Below are positions 1 to 6,927 of a DNA stretch of 13,104 bases, piece after piece. The translations under genes and the position numbers were made by a program. The notes below the pieces were generated by a model. The model was not told the DNA's origin and ran no database searches. It saw nothing but the letters and a program-made list of their open reading frames with translations. How positions within the stretch are numbered: position 1 is the first letter of the stretch; each line of letters opens with the position of its first letter. The DNA comes from Desulfuromonadaceae bacterium GWC2_58_13 (GTDB lineage: Bacteria; Desulfobacterota; Desulfuromonadia; Desulfuromonadales; Trichloromonadaceae). The DNA lies in assembly GCA_001825565.1 (NCBI GenBank), contig MHXM01000040.1, positions 8,787 through 21,890 on the forward strand, read 5' to 3'.

Positions 1-1
1 C

Positions 2-943
2 GAGCCGATTCCGGCCTACGAGCAGATCCGTTTCTCGATCACCAGCCATCGCGGCTGTTTCGGCGGCTGTGCTTTCTGCGCCATCACCCACCACCAGGGC
101 AAGCTGATACAATCCCGCTCCGAGCAGTCGATTCTCGACGAGATCGACCGGTTGACCCGTCATCCCGAGTTTCGCGGCACGGTCACCGACATCGGCGGTC
201 CGACCGCCAACATGTATGGCCTTGGTTGCGGCAGCGATGTGGCCAAAAGCTTATGCCGGCGTAGCGGGTGCCTCTATCCTAAACCGTGTAAGCACCTGGT
301 CGTCAAGGATAGCCGGGCGGTACGGCTGTTGAACAAGATTCGCCGGCACCAGCAGGTTAATCATGCGTTTGTCGCTTCGGGGGTGCGTTACGACCTGCTG
401 AAGCTGCAACCGGACTACTTCGAGGCCCTGTTGGCCCATCATGTCGGCGGCCTGCTCAAGGTGGCTCCGGAGTCGACCAGCGAACAGGTCACGGCCGTCA
501 TGCGCAAGCCCGGCCCGCAGGCGTTCCTCGATTTTCTCGAACAATTTCGCAAGCGCAGCCGAGAACTGGGGCGGCGTCAAGCGGTGGTCCCCTATCTGAT
601 CGCCGGCCATCCCGGCTGTACCGTTTCGGATATGGTCGATGTTGCGTTGTTTCTGCGGCGACACCAGCTGCGGGTGGAGCAGGTGCAGGAATTCACCCCG
701 ACTCCGGGCACCCTGGCCACGTGTATGTACCACACCGGGCGCGATCCGCTGACCGGGGAGTCGGTGCACGTGCCGCGTACCGAACGGGAAAAAAAGCTGC
801 AGAAGGCCCTGCTGCTCTGGCAGCAGCCGGAGAGTCGCAAGCTGGTCGCCGAGGCGCTGACAGCCTGTGGCAGGGAAAACGACGGTCGCGTTCTTCTGGG
901 TGGCGAAGGGCGGAACGGCGAGCGGCTCCGGACGCGGCGATGA
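2..943 (+). CDS. ygiQ: YgiQ-family radical SAM protein (UPF0313), C-terminal part, 5' end cut by window
   Basis: The reading frame is open from base 2 to a TGA at 941-943, giving about 313 residues with no start inside the window. The radical SAM signature CxxxCxxC is visible at window residues 19, 23 and 26 (RGCFGGCAFC), which would bind the [4Fe-4S] cluster that cleaves S-adenosylmethionine. Downstream are stretches typical of the YgiQ family: TDIGGPTANMYG, LLKVAPES, the block EFTPTPGTLATCMYHTG and VPRTEREKKLQKALL. The full family protein is roughly 600-740 residues, so about half is missing to the left. The substrate of YgiQ proteins is not established. The stop is one base from the stop of the convergent cyclase gene. 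The short arginine-rich C-terminal tail is poorly conserved in the family. Family assignment is firm; function is unknown. Confidence 0.93.
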   Translation, partial: EPIPAYEQIRFSITSHRGCFGGCAFCAITHHQGKLIQSRSEQSILDEIDRLTRHPEFRGTVTDIGGPTANMYGLGCGSDVAKSLCRRSGCLYPKPCKHLVVKDSRAVRLLNKIRRHQQVNHAFVASGVRYDLLKLQPDYFEALLAHHVGGLLKVAPESTSEQVTAVMRKPGPQAFLDFLEQFRKRSRELGRRQAVVPYLIAGHPGCTVSDMVDVALFLRRHQLRVEQVQEFTPTPGTLATCMYHTGRDPLTGESVHVPRTEREKKLQKALLLWQQPESRKLVAEALTACGRENDGRVLLGGEGRNGERLRTRR

Positions 944-944
944 A

Positions 945-3173
945 TCAGTCTGAGCTGGGAGAAATGGGACGGACGGAAAGATAGGGGAGCAAGGGCGCCT
1001 CCGAGTTCCAGGCGACGGTGCGGTTTCGGCCTTCCCCCTTGGCCCGGTACAGGGCCTGGTCGGCCAGGTCCAGCAGGTTCGTGGCATTGTTGCTGTCCTC
1101 GGGGTATTCGGCCACTCCCAGGGAAAGGGTGAGCTTCCCTTCCGGCTGGCTGGTTTCGGCCCCGGCAAATATCTTCTCGGCCACGCACAGACGCAGTTTC
1201 TCGGCCGCCGCGCGGGCGCCCTCCTTGGTGGTTTTTGTCATCAGGATAACGAATTCTTCCCCCCCGAACCGAGCCGCCAGATCGATTTGGCGGATATTAC
1301 TCCGCAGGATCTGCGCGACTTCCTGAAGTACCACATCCCCCTGCAAGTGCCCATGGGCGTCGTTATATCGTTTGAAATGATCGATGTCGAGCATGATCAG
1401 GCTGAAGTTTGAGCCATAGCGGAGGGCTTCGGCGATTTCCTTTTCGAGAACGTTCTGGAAATGACGCCGATTGGCCAGTTGGGTCAACGGGTCGGTGTTC
1501 GACATTTCCCGGGTCCGGTTGTAGAGGCGCGCATTCTCGATGGCCATGGCGGCCTGGCCGGCGACCGCCTGTGCCAGCCGGATTTCCCGGTCGCTGAATC
1601 CATCTTCGGCATTCTTGTGCAGGTTGACAACCCCGAGCAATTCGTTTTTGACCACCATGGGAAGCGACAGAAGCGAACCGATGGTAGCGTTTCTACCCTT
1701 GTAGTGAAGATTGCGCGGATCATCGTGAACCTTGCGCAGATGGATCATTTTTCGGGTTCTGGCGACTTCACCGGTGATGCCTTCATCGAGATCGAAGGAA
1801 AGTCCGTCGAGCAGGGTCTGTTCGATCCCGAGGGTCTTGCGGATTTCCAGTTTCCGTGCTTCCGTCTGGTACAGCAGGAGGACGACTTCATCGCAGGGGA
1901 CTACATCTTTCAGAATTTTCAGAATCCGGCCGAAAAGGATGTCCAGATCAAGTGAAGACAGCATCTCCTGGATCAGATCGAACAGGGCCGACAATTCGTT
2001 CACATGGGAGGTGAGTTCAACGTTGGTCTTCTCGATCTGGCGGTTCTTCTCACTCAGAATATTTTGGAACCGGAGTTTTTCCTGCGCCGCCGCCAGCATG
2101 GTTTCCTGAATAATTTTTTGTTCGTAGAGCGTTTTCAGCTCTTTGGTCATCTGGTTGAACGATCTGGCGACCTGGCCGAGTTCGTCGGAGGCGGAAGTTT
2201 CGATGTGAAATTCCAGGTTTCCCCGACTGACGGCCTGGGTCGCGCGCATCAGTCGTTCGATGGGCCGCATGACCTGCCGTTGCAGAATCTGGTAATAAAC
2301 GATTCCGCCGAGCAGCACGAAACCCAGAACGGTGGCGATTCCCTGAAACGTCAAAGAGCTGACCAGGGCGTTCAGGTCGGTCATCGGTATTTCGGTGACC
2401 GAAAGGATCAATTCCGATGTTCCCAGGGGAATGGCGCTGAAAAGATATTTGATGGATCGCGGGGAGGTGCTGGTGCGGATGATCTGCTGGCCGTTGAGAA
2501 TATCTTCCAGTTCCTTGGGGGACAGAATCGGTGGCTGGTGACTGTTTTCGGTGCAGCTCAGAACTTCGCCGGTGAGCGAAAGCAGCGAGGTTCGCCCCCC
2601 GAATCCGCTCGAGTGCGCACGCAGAAAGGAGGGTTTTATCGGTGACTGCAAAATCAGTACGTGTCGTGTTCGATTACCCCCGGGCAGGGGCGATGCGATC
2701 GTCAGCGCCGGGGCCGCGCCAATGTCGGTGGTGAAGCGAAAACGATTCTTGCCGCTGCGCGTGGCCTGGTCGATCAGGTCGCGTAAGGACTGCGAGGGCA
2801 GCTGGTTCCAACTGTCCGCCGAATAAATATCGATACTGATATCGGAGTTTCGCAGTGTTTCAGCGAGGTGCTGCTGCTGGACGATCAGATTTTCACTGAC
2901 CGTGTCGTTCTCCGCGATCAGATAGGCATAGCCGATCAGGTCGGCGTAAGTGTCAAGCAGGGTTTCCTGTTTTTTGATTTCGCGGAAGATGATTTCCTGG
3001 CTGGCCAACAGGCGCTCGTCGGTGGATTTTTGCAGCGCCTGGGTAATGAGCTGGACAAAGCAAACGGTGGTTATCGTACCGAGGAGCAGGAGGATCAGAA
3101 AAAACGGCAGCAGAATCTTGTAACCGAGCGACCAGTTGCGGACAGATTCCCGGTGATTCAGGTCCCTTTTCAT
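945..3173 (-). CDS. Membrane sensor diguanylate cyclase (periplasmic sensor-HAMP-GAF-GGDEF)
   Basis: This 742-residue protein should make cyclic di-GMP from two GTP. Segments in order: transmembrane helix about 18-41; periplasmic domain about 42-277 of no recognised family; second helix about 278-297; HAMP about 298-350 (starting near MRPIERLM, with DELGQVARSFNQM); coiled coil about 350-395; GAF about 395-548; GGDEF about 555-725. The active-site motif is GGEEF at 637-641, the metal-binding Asp is in LDIDHFK (D596), and the product-inhibition I-site RxxD (RQID, 628-631) sits exactly five residues before GGEEF. The cyclase therefore looks active and feedback-inhibited. It starts at an ATG 16 bases after the HD-GYP gene stop, so the two are probably co-transcribed. 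Its Shine-Dalgarno sequence is weak, which fits translational coupling. The ligand of the periplasmic and GAF domains cannot be told from sequence. Confidence 0.93.
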   Translation of the reverse strand: MKRDLNHRESVRNWSLGYKILLPFFLILLLLGTITTVCFVQLITQALQKSTDERLLASQEIIFREIKKQETLLDTYADLIGYAYLIAENDTVSENLIVQQQHLAETLRNSDISIDIYSADSWNQLPSQSLRDLIDQATRSGKNRFRFTTDIGAAPALTIASPLPGGNRTRHVLILQSPIKPSFLRAHSSGFGGRTSLLSLTGEVLSCTENSHQPPILSPKELEDILNGQQIIRTSTSPRSIKYLFSAIPLGTSELILSVTEIPMTDLNALVSSLTFQGIATVLGFVLLGGIVYYQILQRQVMRPIERLMRATQAVSRGNLEFHIETSASDELGQVARSFNQMTKELKTLYEQKIIQETMLAAAQEKLRFQNILSEKNRQIEKTNVELTSHVNELSALFDLIQEMLSSLDLDILFGRILKILKDVVPCDEVVLLLYQTEARKLEIRKTLGIEQTLLDGLSFDLDEGITGEVARTRKMIHLRKVHDDPRNLHYKGRNATIGSLLSLPMVVKNELLGVVNLHKNAEDGFSDREIRLAQAVAGQAAMAIENARLYNRTREMSNTDPLTQLANRRHFQNVLEKEIAEALRYGSNFSLIMLDIDHFKRYNDAHGHLQGDVVLQEVAQILRSNIRQIDLAARFGGEEFVILMTKTTKEGARAAAEKLRLCVAEKIFAGAETSQPEGKLTLSLGVAEYPEDSNNATNLLDLADQALYRAKGEGRNRTVAWNSEAPLLPYLSVRPISPSSD

Positions 3174-3189
3174 AGACTATCTTTCGCGG

Positions 3190-5229
3190 TTAACGTCGAA
3201 TGCTTCCGTTTTTAATCATTTCCAGAAACACCTCGGCCACCTGGGGGTCGAATTGGGTTCCCGAATATTCCCGGATTTCCTTGATCGCTGTTTCAAAGGA
3301 GAGCGCTTGGCGATAGGGGCGATCGGAAGTCATGGCGTCAAAGGTGTCGGCCACGGCCAGAATGCGGGCTTCGAAAAGAATATCCTCGCCGGCCAGATTG
3401 TTGGGATAGCCTTTGCCGTCATAGCGTTCGTGATGCTGTTCGATGATTTTCCTGACGTTTTTGAGGAACTGTATCGGTTCGAGGATTTTGACGCCGATCA
3501 GGGGGTGCTGTTGCAGGGTCTGGATGTTTTTTTCCGTCAGTTTCCCTTTTTTGTGCAGCAGGGCGATGTCGATGCCGATTTTGCCGATATCGTGCAGGAT
3601 GGCGGCCTGTTCCAGGCGGGTGATGCGCTCCGGGGAAAGACTGAGTCGTTTGGCCAGGGCCAGGCTGATGCGGGTGACCCGTTCGGAATGACCGCGAGTA
3701 TAGGCGTCGCTGGCCTCGATGGTCGAAACCAGAGCCTGTACCGTGCTCAGATAACTGGCCTGCTGTTCCTGGTAGAGCTGGGCGTTGTTGATGGCGACGC
3801 TGGCCTGGGCGGCGATGGTGGAAAGCAATTCGAGGTCTTCCGGGTAAAAAGAAGAGCCATTGTGCCGGTTGGCCATGGTAATGGTCCCGATCGGTTCATC
3901 CTTGATCATCAGAGGCGCGCAGATGACCGTCTCGCGGGTGAATCCCAGCCGGCTGACCTTGTTGAACTTGTCGGTATCGTTGATGTTCTGAATCAACAGG
4001 GGTTTGCGGTTTTCGATCACCCAGTGCGAGACGCCGCCGTCTTCGAGGGGAATACGCATGCCGGCGGGCGGAGTCACCGGCAGGCCGTAGGTGCCGTCGA
4101 TGGTGAGTTCATGGGTTTCCTTATCGAACCGCAGAATGTAACCGGTGCTGGCTTTCAGTGTTTCCACGGTTTTGCCGATCAGAAGTTGGAACAGCTTGTT
4201 CTGATTCATGGTGGCATTGATCGCCAGACCCATGTTGTAGAGTGCGGAAAGTCGGGTTACCGCCTGTTGCAGGGTGGTATTTTTGTTCTCCAGTTCGCCG
4301 GCCAGGTCGGCTATCCGGTAGTTGGCTTCCTCGATCTCCTCGATGCGTCCTTCGAGAGTCGTATTGAGATATTCGATTTCCTTGAGTCTTTCTTCCAGGG
4401 TCTGATTCATCCCCTGGATCTGTTCCTGGTGGGCGAGTTTTTCCTTGCTGACGGCGATTTCCCTTTCTTGCCGGACCATTTCGTGGATCTGGTTATGCAG
4501 CCGGTTGACCATCCGGTTGAATTTATCGGAAAGCTGGGCCATCTCCTTCGAAGTGGTGATCGATACGGAAGCTTGGTCGAATTCGCCGCACTCAAGGTGG
4601 TTCATTGCCTTGATCAGGTTGCGGATGGGATTTTCAACATAATAAAGCACAAAACCGGTGATGGCCAGGATCAGGAACCCGAGCATGAACAGCGACGAGG
4701 TCATGGTACGGACACCGATCTGGCCCTGCAGGCTGACCAGGTCGTCCAGTGAAACGTGGATGCTGAGAATGCCGAGGACCCGCTGGGACTTGTCGTGGCA
4801 GGAAAAACAGGCTGGTTCATTGAAAATGGGAAGAATGCGGGCTTGGTAATGACTGCCGTCGTGGTCATGTTTGGTGGAAAGTTGCTGCGAACGATAGGCG
4901 ATCAGGTCAATCGCCGGAACCAGATCGCCGACCGTATCCGGGCTGCCGGCACGCAGGATGCGGCCCGTCTCGTCAAAAATAAGGACATATTTCAGCGCCG
5001 GTTCTTTCTGGACTTCTTCGAGAATTTCTCCGACCCGGGCATTTTCTCCGTTACGCATGAAGGTGATGATGCTGTTGCGGATGGTGTCGCCGAGAATCCG
5101 GCTGTTCTGCTGGGCCAGCTGGTTGAGGGTTTCGCGCTGGGTGACGAGGTGGTGCCAAATGGTCAGGGTCACGACCATCAAGGCAATTATGGTGGAGAGT
5201 CCTAGAAACTTGGTTTTCAGAGAATTCAT
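3190..5229 (-). CDS. Heme-c periplasmic sensor with HAMP, GAF and HD-GYP c-di-GMP phosphodiesterase domains
   Basis: A protein of 679-680 residues expected to hydrolyse cyclic di-GMP. Numbering here counts from an upstream in-frame TTG (5230-5232); the adjacent ATG at 5227-5229 is preferred, with a weak GGGA upstream. Order: helix about 10-30; periplasmic domain about 31-180 containing CFSCH (C142, C145, H146), a c-type heme attachment motif; helix about 180-198; HAMP about 199-250; coiled coil about 250-330; GAF about 335-487; HD-GYP about 495-675. Conserved metal and active-site residues are present: H515, H547-D548 (HDIGK), H576, H600-H601, D605 (HHERYDGKGYP) and D629. The motif lies on the periplasmic side, as heme c attachment requires. 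Heme-c sensor domains of this layout are known from Geobacter chemotaxis receptors (GSU0582, GSU0935). Sensing of redox state or a gas ligand is inferred. It is first in an operon with the downstream GGDEF gene. Confidence 0.93.
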   Translation of the reverse strand: MNSLKTKFLGLSTIIALMVVTLTIWHHLVTQRETLNQLAQQNSRILGDTIRNSIITFMRNGENARVGEILEEVQKEPALKYVLIFDETGRILRAGSPDTVGDLVPAIDLIAYRSQQLSTKHDHDGSHYQARILPIFNEPACFSCHDKSQRVLGILSIHVSLDDLVSLQGQIGVRTMTSSLFMLGFLILAITGFVLYYVENPIRNLIKAMNHLECGEFDQASVSITTSKEMAQLSDKFNRMVNRLHNQIHEMVRQEREIAVSKEKLAHQEQIQGMNQTLEERLKEIEYLNTTLEGRIEEIEEANYRIADLAGELENKNTTLQQAVTRLSALYNMGLAINATMNQNKLFQLLIGKTVETLKASTGYILRFDKETHELTIDGTYGLPVTPPAGMRIPLEDGGVSHWVIENRKPLLIQNINDTDKFNKVSRLGFTRETVICAPLMIKDEPIGTITMANRHNGSSFYPEDLELLSTIAAQASVAINNAQLYQEQQASYLSTVQALVSTIEASDAYTRGHSERVTRISLALAKRLSLSPERITRLEQAAILHDIGKIGIDIALLHKKGKLTEKNIQTLQQHPLIGVKILEPIQFLKNVRKIIEQHHERYDGKGYPNNLAGEDILFEARILAVADTFDAMTSDRPYRQALSFETAIKEIREYSGTQFDPQVAEVFLEMIKNGSIRR

Positions 5230-5405
5230 CAAAATTCCCGGGTCAACTGAGTATGAAGGTGTGAAAAATGAGGTTCATATTTGCCGAAACCGACGAACAT
5301 TAAAGCGACGGCAGGGATTTGTCAGCGATATGCCGGTCGGGATAATGCAAATGACGGATTACCGGCGGACCCAAACGACGGGCCGTAAATTAATCTTCGA
5401 AACAG

Positions 5406-5433
5406 AATAAACTGTTGATACCCTTGGCATCAA
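5406..5433 (-). promoter_or_regulatory. Candidate sigma70 promoter for the HD-GYP/GGDEF operon
   Basis: Read on the minus strand, TTGATG (5433-5428) is followed after 16 bases by TTTATT (5411-5406), each matching four of six consensus positions. It would leave a leader of about 170 bases before the HD-GYP start. This is the best pair seen by eye in the leftward direction but is not strong. A sigma54 or other alternative-factor promoter was not found. Confidence 0.3.
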
Positions 5434-5471
5434 TCGATTTCTTCAGCACTTGCGATTATTGCGACACGTTC

Positions 5472-5500
5472 TTGACTGTTAAGGCACAAGGTTTTAAGAT
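5472..5500 (+). promoter_or_regulatory. Sigma70-like promoter for the DUF2065 gene and perhaps the genes downstream
   Basis: TTGACT (5472-5477) and TAAGAT (5495-5500) are separated by exactly 17 bases and match five and four of six consensus positions. Transcription would begin near 5507, giving a leader of about 75 bases to the ATG at 5581. A dyad flanks the -10 element, so the promoter may be regulated. Confidence 0.6.
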
Positions 5501-5505
5501 GTGCC
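5483..5505. repeat. Perfect 6-bp inverted repeat GGCACA/TGTGCC around the -10 element
   Basis: GGCACA (5483-5488) and TGTGCC (5500-5505) are perfect inverted copies separated by 11 bases, spanning the spacer, -10 hexamer and probable start region of the plus-strand promoter. The placement is that of a repressor operator. It is short enough to occur by chance, and the binding protein is unknown. Confidence 0.4.
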
Positions 5506-5580
5506 GCTCGATAAACGATTAAAAAAATGCAAATTTGCTGCCAATGATTTTATGCCTGTGGGTCGGCGACGAGGATCTTT

Positions 5581-5766
5581 ATGAAGTTTATGTTGTCGGT
5601 TCTCGGGGTGGTATTGATTATCGAAGGCATTCCCTGGTTTCTGTCGCCCAGGATGATGCAAAAGGCTTTGCGGCAATTGACTGCAATTCCCGAATCCTCG
5701 CTGAGAATCCTGGGGGCGTTGCTGATGTTTTGCGGATTGCTGCTGGTTTATCTGGCGGTTGGCTAG
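5581..5766 (+). CDS. DUF2065 (YjeT-like) small inner-membrane protein
   Basis: A 61-residue protein starting at an ATG with a clear Shine-Dalgarno sequence (GAGGA, 5571-5575) five bases upstream. It matches the DUF2065 pattern: an N-terminal hydrophobic helix (about 3-20) containing the family-typical LIIEGIPWFLSP, a short basic loop (RMMQKALRQL), a segment like IPESSLRILG, and a second hydrophobic helix (about 43-60). E. coli YjeT has the same two-helix layout and size. The function of the family is unknown. It is the first gene of the rightward block, 90 bases before queA, and probably has its own promoter at 5472-5500. Confidence 0.85.
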   Translation: MKFMLSVLGVVLIIEGIPWFLSPRMMQKALRQLTAIPESSLRILGALLMFCGLLLVYLAVG

Positions 5767-5780
5767 GATGCCGAAAGAAA

Positions 5781-5810
5781 TTGACTTTACCCCCCTGTTT
5801 GTGGTTGATT
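5781..5810 (+). promoter_or_regulatory. Candidate sigma70 promoter for queA
   Basis: TTGACT (5781-5786) matches five of six -35 positions. The best -10 candidates are GTTGAT at 17-base spacing or TTGATT (5805-5810) at 18, each only three of six. A start near 5817 would give a queA leader of about 40 bases. The good -35 and correct distance make it plausible; the poor -10 keeps confidence low. Confidence 0.35.
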
Positions 5811-5856
5811 TAGACCCGGTTTTTTCGGGGTCCTCACCGTTTTCCGACTGGCATTA

Positions 5857-6888
5857 ATGCATCTGACTCATTTTGATTTTGAACTTCCAGAGACGCTGAT
5901 CGCCCAGCATCCGCCGAACTCTCGCGAAGATTCCCGGCTCATGGTATTAAGTCGTCGGGAAAAAGAAATTCGGGCCGGGATGTTTCCCGATATCCTCGAT
6001 TATTTCGCCGCCGGAGACCTGCTGGTTCTGAACGACACTCGGGTTATTCCGGCCAGGCTCCTGGGGGAGAAGGAAAGCGGCGGCCGGATCGAGGTGTTTC
6101 TGGTGCGGCGCCTGGCTTCCCATGAAGAGGACTGGGCCTGTCTCACCCGTTGCTCGAAAACGCCGAAGGCCGGCGCCCGGCTACTGCTGGGCGGCGAGAT
6201 CGAGGGGACCCTGCTGGCGGGGGGCGAAGCTCCTTACCGGCATATCCGGTTTCGTTGCCAGGGGGACTTTACCCAGGTTCTCGAACGGGTTGGTCGTATT
6301 CCTCTGCCCCCGTATATCCGACGGGAGGACGACCAGCTTGACCGGGACCGCTATCAGACGGTGTTTGCGATAACCAACGGCGCGGTTGCCGCTCCCACTG
6401 CCGGGCTGCATTTCACCGAACGGATACTGGAGGGACTGCGCTCCCGGGGAGTGACGATTTGCCCGTTGACGCTGCATGTGGGCCTGGGAACCTTTTTGCC
6501 GGTGCGGGTGGAGAATATCCTTGAACATCGGATGCATGTCGAGACCTATCACATCCCCCGGACGACGGCCGACGCGGTAAACAGGGCAAAAGCCGAGGGA
6601 CGGCGGGTTTTTGCGTTGGGGACGACGACCACCAGGACCCTTGAACACGCCGTGGATGAAACAGGTTGCTTGAAGGCGGGGGAAGGAAACAGCGATCTCT
6701 TCATTTACCCCGGGTTTAAATTCCGGATGGTCGACGCCATGATTACCAATTTTCACCTGCCGAAATCGACCCTGTTGATGCTGGTTTCCGGATTCGCCGG
6801 CAGGGATTTTATCCTTGAAGCCTATCGCCGGGCGGTTCGGGAGCGCTTTCGTTTTTTCAGTTACGGCGATTGCATGCTGATCCTTTAG
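5857..6888 (+). CDS. queA: S-adenosylmethionine:tRNA ribosyltransferase-isomerase QueA
   Basis: This 343-residue cytoplasmic enzyme moves and isomerises the ribosyl part of S-adenosylmethionine onto 7-aminomethyl-7-deazaguanine in tRNA, forming epoxyqueuosine. It aligns from its first residues with E. coli QueA: HFDFELPETLIAQHP at 5-19, NDTRVIPARL at 59-68, GGRIEVFL at 75-82, GAVAAPTAGLHFT at 175-187, TLHVGLGTF at 205-213, IYPGF at 283-287, TNFHLPKSTL at 297-306 and FFSYGD at 333-338. It ends soon after that block, a little shorter than the E. coli protein, but all recognised blocks are present. The ATG start fits the family N-terminus, although no good Shine-Dalgarno sequence precedes it. 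tgt, which performs the preceding step, follows after 39 bases. Confidence 0.97.
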   Translation: MHLTHFDFELPETLIAQHPPNSREDSRLMVLSRREKEIRAGMFPDILDYFAAGDLLVLNDTRVIPARLLGEKESGGRIEVFLVRRLASHEEDWACLTRCSKTPKAGARLLLGGEIEGTLLAGGEAPYRHIRFRCQGDFTQVLERVGRIPLPPYIRREDDQLDRDRYQTVFAITNGAVAAPTAGLHFTERILEGLRSRGVTICPLTLHVGLGTFLPVRVENILEHRMHVETYHIPRTTADAVNRAKAEGRRVFALGTTTTRTLEHAVDETGCLKAGEGNSDLFIYPGFKFRMVDAMITNFHLPKSTLLMLVSGFAGRDFILEAYRRAVRERFRFFSYGDCMLIL

Positions 6889-6927
6889 GCGGCCGCCGTT
6901 GACATTTATGTGAGTTGGTATTGATTC

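Larger units (their letters stand above)
5230..5580. other. Divergent AT-rich intergenic region between the c-di-GMP operon and the DUF2065-queA side
   Basis: About 350 bases hold no convincing gene. The region is clearly richer in A+T than its flanks and must contain the promoters of both the leftward sensor operon and the rightward small membrane gene. Visible elements are a sigma70-like promoter on the plus strand (5472-5500), a dyad over its -10 (5483-5505), a weaker candidate promoter on the minus strand (5406-5433), a 6-bp inverted repeat GCCGGT/ACCGGC (5332-5337 and 5361-5366) in the probable leader of the HD-GYP transcript, a 10-bp palindrome GCAAATTTGC (5529-5538), and the octamer ATGCAAAT twice (5345-5352 and 5527-5534). 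No match to the GEMM c-di-GMP riboswitch core could be recognised by eye. Confidence 0.7.

Noticed and set aside
251..1168. Minus-strand open frames across ygiQ and the end of the cyclase gene
   Set aside because: They overlap a clear radical SAM frame and the GGDEF frame and are rich in Pro/Arg as expected for shadow frames.
3253..4752. Long plus-strand open frame (499 codons) opposite the HD-GYP gene
   Set aside because: It is antisense to a gene with complete conserved domains and has no recognisable motif; a by-product of codon bias on the other strand.
5359..5430. 23-codon minus-strand reading frame in the intergenic region (MPRVSTVYS...)
   Set aside because: No Shine-Dalgarno sequence, it overlaps the candidate promoter, and it has no recognisable protein features.
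5230..5460. GEMM (c-di-GMP) riboswitch upstream of the HD-GYP gene
   Set aside because: Expected from the lineage and gene function, but the conserved core sequence was not found by eye on either strand.
5535..5813. 92-codon plus-strand frame overlapping the DUF2065 gene
   Set aside because: The DUF2065 frame has the ribosome site, the right size and the family pattern; this one has none.
5813..5832. GACCC...GGGTC inverted repeat before queA as a terminator
   Set aside because: Only five pairs with an internal mismatch, and the T run is in the loop rather than after the stem.
6899..6927. A perfect -35 hexamer TTGACA between queA and tgt as a tgt promoter
   Set aside because: No acceptable -10 follows at 16-18 bases, and transcription would begin at or after the TTG start of tgt. 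Probably chance or a remnant.
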